DNA from: CAVWDU01 sp963840725
GTDB taxonomy: Bacteria > Pseudomonadota > Gammaproteobacteria > Pseudomonadales > Halieaceae
Reading direction: 5' to 3'
Assembly: GCA_963840725.1 (NCBI GenBank)
Contig: CAWIZY010000009.1
Location: 186,001-250,000, forward strand
Length of the DNA stretch: 64,000 nucleotides
The notes beneath the pieces are model-generated. The model was not told where the DNA came from. It worked only from the letters and a program-made list of their open reading frames with translations, and searched no databases. The position numbers were made by a program, and so were the translations under genes. Below, piece after piece: positions 46,501-56,284 of the stretch (its first letter is position 1; each line of letters opens with the position of its first letter).

Positions 46501-47778
46501 AACGGGTTCATCTCCGAGGACGCGAAAACCAATATCAAGCGCGTGGTCGCTTCGACCGGTGTCGATCACCGGTTCATCGAGACCCCGCATATGAATGAGA
46601 TTTTTCGTGACAGTCTCGAGAGGCACTCCAATGTCTGCCAGGGCTGTTTCAAGACGATCTACACCCTCGCCCTGCAGACAGCCATGGAGGAGGGAATACC
46701 CTACATCGTAACGGGTTTGTCTCGTGGCCAGTTCTTCGAAACTCGGCTGACGCCTGAGTTGTTCCGGGAAGATGTCGATCTGATTGCAGTAGAGCGCACG
46801 GTGCTCGAGGCCCGCAAGGCCTATCACGCCGTCGATGACGCGGTATCGCGCTGCCTCGATGTGTCTATCTTCGAAAATGATGAGGTCTTCGAGCGTGTTG
46901 GCTTCATCGACTTCTACCGTTACTGCGATGTCAGCCTCGCTGAAGTCTACCGTTTCCTCAGTGACAAGGCTCCGTGGATTCGCCCGCGTGACACGGGCCG
47001 GTCGACGAACTGCCTGATCAATGACGCGGGCATCTATGTGCACCAGCGCAAAGAGGGCTACCATAACTATGCGCTGCCCTACAGCTGGGATGTTCGCATG
47101 GGCCACAAGACCCGCGACGTCGCCCTGGCTGAGCTCAACGATTCGCTGGACGTTTCGCGCATCCACCAGATGCTTGACGAGATTGGCTACGACGAGGAAA
47201 TCGTGCAGCCGGGGGCGGTCAGCCGGCGTCTCGTTGCCTATTACTCGTCGAAAGCGGCCGTGGAAGAGGGCAGGCTGCGAGAACACCTCTCGCGTCACCT
47301 CCCAGAGACGTATGGTGCCGGCCCACCTGGTCGCGATGCAGGCACTGCCGCTGACCGACAACGGCAAGATTGACCGCGCTGCCCTGCCCGTACCCGTGCG
47401 CGGAAGGCCGCCAGTTGAGTCCGTTTACCGGGCGCCGCGCAGCGAACTCGAGAAGCAGTTGGCTGGTATCTGGCGGGACATTCTCGACGTGGGGCGAATA
47501 GGCACAGGCGACAACTACTACGCCCTGGGCGGTGACTCCATATCGGCTATCCAGATTGCCTCGACGGCACAGGATGCGGGGCTGCCACTGGCTGCGATCG
47601 ACATTTTCGAACACCTGACTATCGAGGCGCTTGCGTCCCACCTGGCCGCCCGGCGTGAAAGCGCACCGGACGGAGCCCGGGAGAAGCGGGGAAAACGCCG
47701 GAGCCGTTTTCGCTTGCCAGGCTCGACAAGGACAAAATGGGCAAAGTGGCGGCTATGTTGGCGAGGAAAACGGAGTGA
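43503..47778 (+). pseudogene. NRPS module 1: C - A(Asn-type, interrupted by PP-loop domain) - PCP (many frameshifts)
   Basis: C domain 43.5-44.9 kb (TTSQALIWMSQRL; active site HHLIADAWS). A domain from ~44.9 kb: SYRELDRRSNRIARNLV, IYTSGSTGYPKGVLVSHHAL (A3), SSIGFDLTITSLFVPL, KLTPAHLSLV, NEYGPTEAVVGC (A5), MYRTGDLARFNTDG (A7), IKVRGVRVEPAEI (A8). The eye-aligned code D-L-T-K-I-G-E-V-G-K differs from the classical Asn code by one I/L change. After A8 a ~340-residue PP-loop domain is inserted; A9/A10 (LPLTDNGKIDRAALP) and a PCP (NYYALGGDSISAIQI) follow. Over a dozen frameshifts break it; the long ORF 45964-47373 is intact. Epimerisation domain absent. Confidence 0.85.
46195..47215 (+). other. 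PP-loop ATP-pyrophosphatase domain inserted in the A domain of module 1
   Basis: This domain lies wholly inside one open frame, between PGIDACHVDVAEVKG (just after A8) and RRLVAYYSS (just before A9). It starts with a Cys-rich ribbon: CCARCGLSSQYPGVSFD and VCSLC (46225-46300). The PP-loop SGGKDS is at 46423-46440 (MLLSGGKDSTYAFYRL), followed by LALTLDNGFISEDAKTNI. A second Cys pair (NVCQGCFKTIYTLALQ) and VTGLSRGQFFETRL come next, then a C-terminal part (YHNYALPYSWDVRMGHKTR). PP-loop enzymes adenylate a carbonyl or carboxylate oxygen for replacement by N or S. The N-terminal ribbon recalls N-acetyl-sugar amidotransferases. Exact chemistry unknown. Confidence 0.85.
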
Positions 47779-47810
47779 TATCGGTACCCTGTGAGGCGGT
47801 GGATTAGCCT

Positions 47811-50695
47811 ATGCCAATGGAGGGTATCGAGGATCTCTATCCGCTCGCACCGACCCAGGCCGGAATGGTTTACCACGGCCTGGTCGATCCCGACGCGGGT
47901 GTATACGTCGGGCAGGTCTGTTTTCGCCTGGAGGGTGTGATAGATCGCGAGTTGATGGAGCGTACCTGGGACCGACTGGTCCAGCGTCACGCCGCATTGC
48001 GTGTGTCGATCCTCTGGGGCGATCTGTCCCAGCCGCTGCAGGCGGTACACCGGGAGGTGTCGGTCCCCTGGCAGCATCATGACTGGCGGATCTTCCCGGG
48101 CCGGAGCAGGATGCCGCCTTCGAGGCGTGGAAGTCAGCTGACCGGTGTCAGGCTTTCGATATAGAACAGCCTCCGCTGATGCGAATGGCCCTGATGCGGC
48201 TGGGCGAAGGCCGGCACTGGCTGGTCTGGACCAGCCACCACGCGATAGCGGACGGCTGGTCAGTATCGGTGTTGTTGCGGGAAATGTGCGTGATCTATCG
48301 TGCGCTGGCCACCGGCGTCGCCGACGGGTTGCCACCACCGTTTCAGTACGCCCGACACATCGCCTGGCTCGAAAGCCGCGACATGGGTGCAGCCGAGCGC
48401 TACTGGCGCGAGCGTCTCGCCGGGTTCGAGGGACCAACGGCCTTGCAGACCCTGAAAACACGCGGGCTAAAAACCGCCACCGGTCACGGCGCTGCGCTCC
48501 GCATCGTAGAGGGGGAGACATCCGCTGCGCTGCAAGCTCTTTCTCGCAGCTGCAGGTCAGTTTCTACACGGTACTGCAGGCTGCCTGGGGGCTCCTGCTC
48601 CACCGCTATAGCGACGCCAGCGACGTGGTTTTTGGTGTTACGGCGAGTGGTCGGCCTGCGGACCTCGAGGGTATTCAATCTGCCGTCGGTCTGTTCATCA
48701 ACACGCTCCCCGTCCGGCATACGTTTCCCGACGAGATCTCCCTGGGGGACTGGCTGCGCGGCCTGCAGGCAGACTCGCTGGAGTTCATGAAGTATGAGTA
48801 CTCTCCGCTGCCGCGAGTCAACGAGTGGAGTGAGGTGGGAGCCGGCAACTCGCTGTTTGATGCCATTCTAGTGCTGACGAATTATCCCAAGGATTACGCT
48901 GAGTCAGGCCGGTCCGCGGGCTGGCAGGGTATCCGGCGTCGAGGTCGTGGATTACAGCAATTACGGCCTGGCGCTGGTTGCCACGCCCGGCGACGAACTC
49001 GAACTCAAGCTGGTTTACAACACCGGCCTGTATTCCGATACTGCGATGGATGCGATGCTGGCTGATCTCGAGGGCATTGTCCGTTCCATGGGGGAGAACG
49101 GAGAGGGCGTTGAGCTGTCAGCCCTTGGTCCGCCCTCGGCTGCGGACCTCGCCAGGCTTACCGGTGAGCTGGGCCCCGGAGAGCCTCTCGCGCACGAACC
49201 CCCGGACGTTCTCGAACTGTTTGCCAGACAGGTGTCGGCAACGCAGATATCGCCGCAGTGTGTTGCGGTGACAGCGAGTTGACGTATACGGAGCTGGAGG
49301 GCCGGGTTGGCCAGATTGCTCGAGCCTTGCATGACCTGGGCTGTGGGCGGGGTGACCGGGTGGCGCTCCTGCTCGAGCGCGGCGTCGACTTCGCCAGCGC
49401 CGTACTGGCGGTTCTGCGCCTGGGGGCGGCCTATGTTGCCGTGGACCCCCGCGCACCCTCAGGCCGAATCGAATACATCCTGGCGGACGCCCGCTGCAGG
49501 GTTGTCCTGACGGAAGGCCCTCCTGCGGAGTTTGTCAGAGCCAGCGGCCTGTCGCTATTGCAGCTGGAAACCGTTGCTGATGTCCCTATCGAGGACGGCA
49601 CCCGGGATGAACCTCTCCCGGTTGCCGGAGGATAATCTTGCCTACGTCATTTACACCTCCGGTTCGACCGGAAATCCCAAGGGTGTCGCGGTGACACGCG
49701 CCAATCTTGCATTCTCCAACGCCTCGAGAATAGCCTACTACGGCGACGACCCGGAGAGTTTCCTGCTGTTGTCGGCATTCTGGTTCGACAGCTCTGTCGC
49801 GGGATTATTCTGGACCTTAACCACCGGTGGCAGGCTGGTAATCGCCGAGCACCGGCTGGAGCAGGACATGACAGCACTGGCAGCTACTTTGACTGATCGG
49901 GGGGTTACGCACACGCTGTGTCTGCCATCGCTCTACCGGGCGATCCTGGAACACGTTCCTGCAGACGCGCTGAACTCCCTGCGGCTCGTGATTACCGCTG
50001 GCGAGCCCCTTGTTTCCTCGCTCGTCGAGGCCCACCGAAACACGGTTCCCCGGGCAAAAATCTTTAACGAGTACGGACCTACCGAGGCCACCGTCTGGGC
50101 GACGGCGTTCGACGCCACCGACTGGCGTAAGCCTGCAGCCGTGCCGATCGGGCGGCCGATACCGGGGGCGGGGGCCTGCATCCTCGACACACGGCAGCGT
50201 CTCGCTCCCATCGGAGTCGCCGGTGAACTGTGTATTACGGGGCCCGGAGTTGCAGCAGGATATATCGGCAATCAGGTGGAGACCGAGAAGCGTTTTGTAG
50301 ATGATCCGCTGTGCCCCGGTGAGCAGCGAACCGCCTATCGTTCCGGAGACCGGGCTCGATTCCTGGCGAACGGGGATATCGAGTTTCTCGGCCGGTTGGA
50401 TGAGCAGGTAAAGATTCGCGGTTATCGTATTGAGCCCGCGGAAATCGAGTCAAACCTGGTGCAGCATCCTGGGATCGATGACGCAGCCGTCCTGGTTACG
50501 GGTGGCGGCCGCTCTCTCGCGGTGAGTGGTGCTGAGGATGTTGATGCAATGGTCGCGCAGCTGTTCACCATGGCGGCGCGAGACAGAGAGGCGCTGCTGC
50601 GTGACATCGAGCAATACACGGAAGCGGAAGCCACTCGGGAGCTGGGGAACGACTGTGGCGAACAGCATCGGCGGCAAGCGAGGGAAGTGACATGA
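47811..50695 (+). pseudogene. NRPS module 2, part 1: C domain and N-terminal A domain (frameshifted)
   Basis: C domain 47.8-49.2 kb opens IEDLYPLAPTQAGMVYHGLV and has a canonical HHAIADGWS. Frames change near 48105, 48535, 48930, 49258 and 49600. The A domain has ELTYTELEGRVGQIARAL, IYTSGSTGNPKGVAVTRANL (A3), WFDSSVAGLFWTLTTGG, THTLCLPSLYRAIL, NEYGPTEATVWATA (A5), YRSGDRARFLANGDI (A7) and VKIRGYRIEPAEI (A8). I cannot assign a residue with confidence from the code (about D-S-A-C-I-A-E-V-W). The frame from 49532 ends after a helical linker at 50695, where ATGA overlaps the methyltransferase start. Confidence 0.78.
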
Positions 50696-51483
50696 CCAGG
50701 CGGATAAAGCGCAGCCCGGCGTTTGAGCTGACGCTGTCCATCAAGCAGGACGAGTTCATGCGCACGCCGCGCGAACACCAGCGGAACTGGTTGCTGAACC
50801 GGGCGATGAAGGAAATGTCCGACGAGTTGTTCGCACTCGACGAGCTATCCCGGGGTTTTATCGCCGGCGGGGACCCGCTCGAAATAAGTGCCCGCGATAC
50901 CGCCGAGATCGCCGATCAGAATATTATGGAAGACTGGCAGATTCCGATCATGGAGGCGATGGCCGATTGTGTTTGCATTCCGGGTGCCGACATTCTCGAG
51001 GTGGGGTTCGGGCGCGGTGTGGCATCGGACATGATCCAGGCGAGAACGCCGGGTCGACACACGATTATCGAATGCAACCCGCATATCGTGGCCGCTTCCA
51101 GGGGCTGGATGAAGCGTTATCCCGACAGCCATATCGAGGTGATAGAGGGCATGTGGCAGGACGTCACCGAACAACTCGATGACTACGACGGGATCTTCTT
51201 TCACACCTATCCGCTGAATGATCAGGAGTATGTTGAGAACGTCGCGCAGAGTGTCACTTTTGCCGAGCACTTTTTTCGAACGGCGGCTGGCCACCTTCGC
51301 AAGGGCGGTGCGTTTACCTACCTCAGTAACGAGGCGGATTCCCTCGGCAGGGCACATCAGCGCGCGTTGTTGGCGTATTTCGAGTCCTTTACCGTCAGCA
51401 TAGTGAGGAACCTGGACATACCCGAACACAGCCGGGATTCGCATTGGACTCGCCAGATGATTGTAGTGCGTGCAGAGAAATGA
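50692..51483 (+). CDS. Guanidinoacetate-methyltransferase-like SAM methyltransferase interrupting the module 2 A domain
   Basis: 263 residues, intact. SAM motifs: ADILEVGFGRGVASDMIQ, HTIIECNPHIVAASRGW, VIEGMWQDV, DGIFFHTYPLNDQEYV, with MEDWQIPIMEAMA upstream; these match the GAMT/arginine-methyltransferase group rather than usual NRPS N-methylation domains. The Asp that binds guanidinoacetate (in human YDTYPL) is His here, so the substrate differs. It sits between A8 and A9 of module 2. Its ATG overlaps the upstream stop, and its stop overlaps the downstream ATG (ATGA both times), so it could be a separate coupled polypeptide or a frameshifted in-frame insertion. Confidence 0.82.
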   Translation: MTRRIKRSPAFELTLSIKQDEFMRTPREHQRNWLLNRAMKEMSDELFALDELSRGFIAGGDPLEISARDTAEIADQNIMEDWQIPIMEAMADCVCIPGADILEVGFGRGVASDMIQARTPGRHTIIECNPHIVAASRGWMKRYPDSHIEVIEGMWQDVTEQLDDYDGIFFHTYPLNDQEYVENVAQSVTFAEHFFRTAAGHLRKGGAFTYLSNEADSLGRAHQRALLAYFESFTVSIVRNLDIPEHSRDSHWTRQMIVVRAEK

Positions 51484-52977
51484 ACGGTCGGGAAAATTTT
51501 GCTTATACCGAAATCCATAGCCGCGTGCTCAACCTGTCAGGCGCTCAGCGCAGGCTGCTGGCGCAACGGCTGGGCGTGGGCGAGCAGTCGGTGTCGGTAA
51601 CGCCGACCGGTTCGCGCACGCCCCGGATTCTTGCGTGGGTCAGCCCGGCGCGCAGCGCGGCGGGTGACGCAGACGGACCGGCCCCGGATTATCGAGACTT
51701 CCTCCGTGCGCGGCTGCCGGACTACATGATCCCCGCTCATATCGAAACGGTGGATGCGATACCGAGGCTGGGAAACGGCAAGGTCGACCGTATCGCGCTG
51801 AAGCTTGCGCCGCAGGCAGCAGTTGAGGAACCATTGGCGAGCGTTTCGCCCCGGAAGACGACGGGGAGCTCACACGTCTTATGGGTATCATGCGCGCTAT
51901 CTGGAGTGACGTGCTCGAGTGTGGCGAGGTATATGACCAAGACAATTTCTTTGAACTCGGCGGTGACTCACTCATGAGTATCAACGTGGTTGCTCGTGCT
52001 GGCGAGCAGGGCATGATGCTGAAGCCGGGTGACCTGTTCGACTTCCCGAAGCTGCTGGAACTGTGTGCTCATCTTGCCGAGGAGCGCCGCGAAACTCGCG
52101 CCTCAATCGAGGAAGCGGCGGGACCTACCGTGCGCAGCAAGAACGTGGACGGCAGTCGCCGGCCGTTGTTCATGGTCCACGGTGGAGGGCGGCTGCTGGC
52201 GCAGTTGCGTGACGCGCTGGGGGCAGAGCAACCCATTCACCTGTTGTCGGCTCACTGGGAAGACGCGAACCTGGCCCACGACATCGATCTGCAGGAACTG
52301 GCCGCAGAAGCACTGGCGGTGTTGCTTGATATACAGCCGCAAGGACCCTACCAACTCGGGGGGTATTCTTTTGGTGCAGTGATCGCTTTTGAGATTGCCC
52401 GAATCCTTTCGCAACGCGGTGAGGTCGTGGATATGCTCTTCATGCTCGATCCGCCTGAGAACCCCGGAGTGTTTCATTCGGTGCCGGAAAGCTGTCGTGA
52501 CCTGCAACGGCACAGCGATGACTCTGCCGCGAAAGGCGTTGGTGGTAGCGAATGGCGTAGCCCGGGTCCTGTCGTCGCGGCGCGCCACGCCCTGGGGAAG
52601 CTGGGCAATCACTTCGGGCACTACGCTTCGCGGCTCACTGTCAATGCGCGATACGTGTATGCGCTGGCCTGCGTAAGCATCGGCCGGCCGGTGCCGGCGG
52701 AGCTGCGCAAACTGTATGTTTTCCGGCGATACCTCGCTGCAGCCCGGCGGTATGATCTCAGGTCAGTGATTGTCCGGTCCTGCTGTATCGCGCCCGCCGC
52801 GGCTATCACAAGTATGGACCGGCGCTTTGGTTGGCGCTGGCCGAGGGTGGGATTACACTCGTGGAATTCGATTGTGAGCACGATGACCTGCAGTGGAATC
52901 CGGATACTGTCGAAGAGTGGACCAATCGGTTCGCCGCGCAGTTCACATCTGCCGGCGCCGCCGGCTGCGTAAACTGA
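51480..52977 (+). pseudogene. NRPS module 2, part 2: A-domain C-terminus, PCP and thioesterase (two frameshifts)
   Basis: RILAWVSPARSA and LPDYMIPAHIETVDAIPRLG with NGKVDRIAL are A9-A10. Near 51868 the frame changes, then the PCP (DNFFELGGDSLMSINVVARA). The thioesterase has the nucleophile elbow GGYSFGAVIAFEIA, a MLDPP acid segment and the catalytic His in EFDCEHDDLQ, reached after a second shift near 52765. The stop is at 52977. TE release as acid or cyclic product follows. No reductase or epimerase domain is seen. Confidence 0.82.
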
Positions 52978-53008
52978 TGTCCCATGAACTGAACAGGCAC
53001 GTTCTGAT

Positions 53009-53968
53009 ATGACCCGGTTGACCGCCAACGGCTACCCCGTCGACACCTCATCTGAGGCTTTTGGGGAGCTCCGTGACTCGACTGACCTGCTGGCTGACCC
53101 GGCGGCTCTCAGGCAACGCATGGTCACAGAGGGGTACCTTTTTTTCCGGTCCCTGATACCGAGGCCGGCGGTGATGGAGGCGAGGCGCGAAATTCTGCTG
53201 AAGTATTCCATCATTGGCGAGGTCCATCCCGGGTTTCCGCTGATGGATGCCGTGCATAGCGAAGACAACGGCACTCGACAGGGTGAATTTGCGGTCGTTC
53301 AGTGAATCCGTACGCTCCGGGCTCGCCTATCAGAGCGTGGTTCTGCACCCGCAATTGCTGGGTTTTTACGTCGGTTGCTGGATGCCGAACCCCGGGCCTA
53401 TGACATGCGTTGGCCGCGATTTGCGCGGCCCGGGGAAGGTTGTGGCTTTCATTATGACGGACCCTACATGAATCGTGGTACGGACCGGGTTTTCAGCAGC
53501 TGGATTCCACTGGGTGATGTCAATCGTATTGAAGGTGGACTGATGCTGTTGGAGCGCACCGAAACGCAGCTTCGCCGATTGCGGCGCTATGCTGAGTCGG
53601 ATGCCGACAGGGACAAACTGGAGTGGATTGGCAAGGACCCCGCAGCGCTCCGGTCGCGTTACGGCGGGCGTTGGCTGACGACTGATTACCGGGCGGGCGA
53701 TGTACTTTGCTTCACCATGCAAACCCTGCATGGGGCGCTCGACAACAACTCACCGCAGGGTCGTTGTCGGCTCAGTTCCGACAGTCGCTACCAGGCAGAG
53801 GGCGAACCGCTTGATCAACGCTGGAATGGTTCCAGCATCGAAGCACACGGCCCGGGGAAAGTTTTCTACCCCGGCCTTGGGAATTGGAACAACAAGGCCT
53901 TCCTCGACGAATGGAAGCCCGTTGACGAGCGCGGTCGCCTTAACATCGACTCGACGATGGCTGATTGA
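53009..53968 (+). pseudogene. PhyH-type Fe(II)/2-oxoglutarate dioxygenase (two frameshifts)
   Basis: N-terminal part to ~53290 (MVTEGYLFFRSLIPRPAVME, EILLKYSIIGEVHPG) reads in one frame, a short middle part (SFSESVRSGLAYQSVVLHPQ) in a second. From ~53375 a third carries the catalytic half: FHYDGPYMNRGTDRVFSSW (HxD), TLHGALDNNSPQGRCRLSSD (distal His and 2OG-binding Arg). The C-terminus is intact. PhyH-family enzymes hydroxylate free or carrier-bound amino acids in many NRPS clusters. Its stop overlaps the next start (TGATG). Confidence 0.78.
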
Positions 53969-55113
53969 TGGATTTTGCATTTACCCCAGAGCAGGAGGAG
54001 TTGCGTCAGGCGACCATCCAGTTTGCCCGGACAAGACTGAATGATGATCTCGCCGAGCGCGAGCGTACGGGATATTTCAGCCGGGACGATTGGCGCCAAT
54101 GCGCGGACTTTGGCATTCTCGGCCTCAACCTGCCGGAGGCGTATGGCGGTCAGGGCAGGGACATTGTCACCACCATAGCAGTGCTTGAGGCGCTGGGTTA
54201 CGGCTGCCGCGACAACGGTCTGCCTTTCGGGCTCAACTCACAGATGTGGAGCACCCAGGCCGCCATATTCGAGTTCGGTACCGAGCAGCAGAAGCAGAAC
54301 TATCTGCGGCCTATGTGCAGCGGCGAGATGATCGGTGCATTTGCGATCACGGAATCCGACTCCGGCTCAGACACCTACAGTATGAAAGCAACGGCACGAC
54401 GCGAGGGTGACTGTTACATTCTCAAAGGCGAGAAGGCCTACATTACCAACGCGCCGGTTTCGGATATCGCGGTTGTGTTCGCCTCCACCAACGCCGACGC
54501 CGGCCAGTGGGGCATATCCGCCTTTATTGTCGAGGCCGGCTTCGACGGTTTCCAACTGGGCACTACGCGAGGGAAAATGGGTCTCAAGACCAGCCCCTTC
54601 GGCGAGATCTACCTGGACGATTGTGTCGTTCATGAAACTGCCCGGCTTGGCCCCGAGGGCGCGGGCTTCAGCATTTTTTCACGCTCGATGGAAGCTGAGC
54701 GCGGATACATTCTTTCCAGCCAGGTCGGCGCCATGCAGCGGCAATTGGAGGATGGGATCGAATTCGCCCGGGAGCGGCATCAGTTCGGTGGGCCCATAGG
54801 CCGCTTTGAGTCGGTGGCCAATCGCCTCGTCGATATGAAGCTGCGCCTCGAGACCTGTCGGTTGCTGCTGTACAAGCTGGCGTGGCTTGACCAACGCGGC
54901 CAGCGCCTGGCCATGGAAGCGGCGCTGACCAACCTGCATCTCAGCGAGAGTTTCGTGGCATCCGGCCTCGACGCTATACGACTTCACGGCGCCCAGGGCT
55001 ACGTGCAGGAACTCGGTATTGAGCGTGATCTCAGGGATGGTGTGGGAGGGCTTATCTACTCTGGCACATCAGACATCCAACGCAAGGTCATCGCCAGGCT
55101 TCTGGGTTTGTAG
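53968..55113 (+). CDS. Acyl-CoA dehydrogenase-family flavoprotein, PltE-like (prolyl-PCP oxidase candidate)
   Basis: 381 residues, intact; the ATG at 53968 overlaps the PhyH stop. Complete dehydrogenase fold: LGLNLPEAYGGQG, GAFAITESDSGSDTYSM, GEKAYITNAPVSDIAVV, HQFGGPIGRFESV, HGAQGYVQELGIERDLRD. The usual C-terminal catalytic Glu (YEGTSEIQ) is replaced: YSGTSDIQ. A Glu at ~244 (MEAERGYILSSQVGAMQ) is in the isovaleryl-CoA-dehydrogenase position, as in PltE/RedW-type enzymes that turn prolyl-S-PCP into pyrrolyl-S-PCP. Last gene of the NRPS cluster on this strand. Confidence 0.85.
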   Translation: MDFAFTPEQEELRQATIQFARTRLNDDLAERERTGYFSRDDWRQCADFGILGLNLPEAYGGQGRDIVTTIAVLEALGYGCRDNGLPFGLNSQMWSTQAAIFEFGTEQQKQNYLRPMCSGEMIGAFAITESDSGSDTYSMKATARREGDCYILKGEKAYITNAPVSDIAVVFASTNADAGQWGISAFIVEAGFDGFQLGTTRGKMGLKTSPFGEIYLDDCVVHETARLGPEGAGFSIFSRSMEAERGYILSSQVGAMQRQLEDGIEFARERHQFGGPIGRFESVANRLVDMKLRLETCRLLLYKLAWLDQRGQRLAMEAALTNLHLSESFVASGLDAIRLHGAQGYVQELGIERDLRDGVGGLIYSGTSDIQRKVIARLLGL

Positions 55114-55218
55114 ACCGGCACACCCCATACGGATCCCGACAGGACGGCCTCGCATTCGCGCTTTGATTTGGGGTCTGGGAGGTGCGGCCGGCGAGGTGCG
55201 GCCGGCGAGTTGCCCTCA

Positions 55219-56097
55219 TTAAGGGCCGTCTGAGTGGTGTTCCGACGTTATCGTGTCGAGTGTCTCGCTGAACTCCTGCAGCCGGCTGGTGTCGGCCACG
55301 AGGAACCCGCCCTGTGGGCGGTCGAGATCGGCAATCAGCCATATCACCAGGGCCAGCGATGCGGCCATGGCGGAGGTGGTGGTGAGACTACGCTTACCCT
55401 GCAGGCCCGCGAAGTAGCCCATGGCGAACATGGAGAGAATGATCAGCAGGTACAGCATGATCCATACGCTCGTTGGTATGCGCTTGTGCAGGCCGGCGTT
55501 GATGCGCCGTTCGTGCACCTCGATAACCTGGTTGATGGACTCCGCGACCAGGGCTCCTTCCTCCCCGAAATCACCTTTGCGGGACAGTGCCGTGGCGATC
55601 TGCCACATTTCCACCAACAGGCTCTCCCCCCGGGCGATTGCCTCGGGGAACTCGGCCGGCCGGTAGGTCTGCGCCGCCAGTTTCACGTACTCGTTCAATG
55701 CCCGCCGCATCGCGGCGCGCTCCTTCGTATCCAGCAATCCTGCCCGCAGGTAGGCGGTTTGGATGACAACCACCTGCTCCAGGCGCAGTGCCTTGCGCAC
55801 CGAGAAGTTGTCTGCGGCCTGGCTGAAGGTAAAGGCGAGGATGAAGCCCATCAGTGCCAGCTGTGCACCCGTGGTGGCGTTGATATGTGACTCATCGTCG
55901 AAATCCGGTTGGCGGCTGCGCCGCCAGCCATAGCGGTAGCCGATCTCCACTGAAACGGCGAGGATGGCGAGAGTTGCAAGAAAGAAAGTCCACAGCGGCG
56001 TGGATTCGATAAACGTGTTGATCACCGCGGAAACACTTTTTGACGGCTTGGCTATGCAACGGCAGCCTGGAGGGCAAAAGATACGCATGACTTGCAT
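55219..56097 (-). CDS. DUF4239 / bestrophin-like membrane protein
   Basis: Up to 292 residues; a GTG at 56025 (INTFIESTPLWTFFLATLAI) may be the true start, as the first ~24 codons lack a ribosome site. Two N-terminal helices, a soluble helical middle (RRALNEYVKLAAQTYRPAEF, VIEVHERRINAGLHKRIPTS) and two C-terminal helices (WIMLYLLIILSMFAMGYFAG). The family is predicted to be channel-like (bestrophin fold); a role in anion flux near DabAB is only suggestive. It lies between the NRPS cluster and dabA on the minus strand. Confidence 0.7.
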   Translation of the reverse strand: MQVMRIFCPPGCRCIAKPSKSVSAVINTFIESTPLWTFFLATLAILAVSVEIGYRYGWRRSRQPDFDDESHINATTGAQLALMGFILAFTFSQAADNFSVRKALRLEQVVVIQTAYLRAGLLDTKERAAMRRALNEYVKLAAQTYRPAEFPEAIARGESLLVEMWQIATALSRKGDFGEEGALVAESINQVIEVHERRINAGLHKRIPTSVWIMLYLLIILSMFAMGYFAGLQGKRSLTTTSAMAASLALVIWLIADLDRPQGGFLVADTSRLQEFSETLDTITSEHHSDGP

Positions 56098-56284
56098 TCA
56101 GGGCAAGTGCAGTGCAGCCAGCAGTGCAGGGAACGTGGACCAGGCAGCAATAGCTCGGGAGCCCCCGTGGCCGCTCTGCCGGCACTTTCACCCGTTACCG
56201 GGAAGCAGTCGACGTGTTGTTCTAATGGTTATCGGCCACCGCCCGCCGGTAATGCCAGGCGACAGCAGGCGGCCCGGGTAGCCT

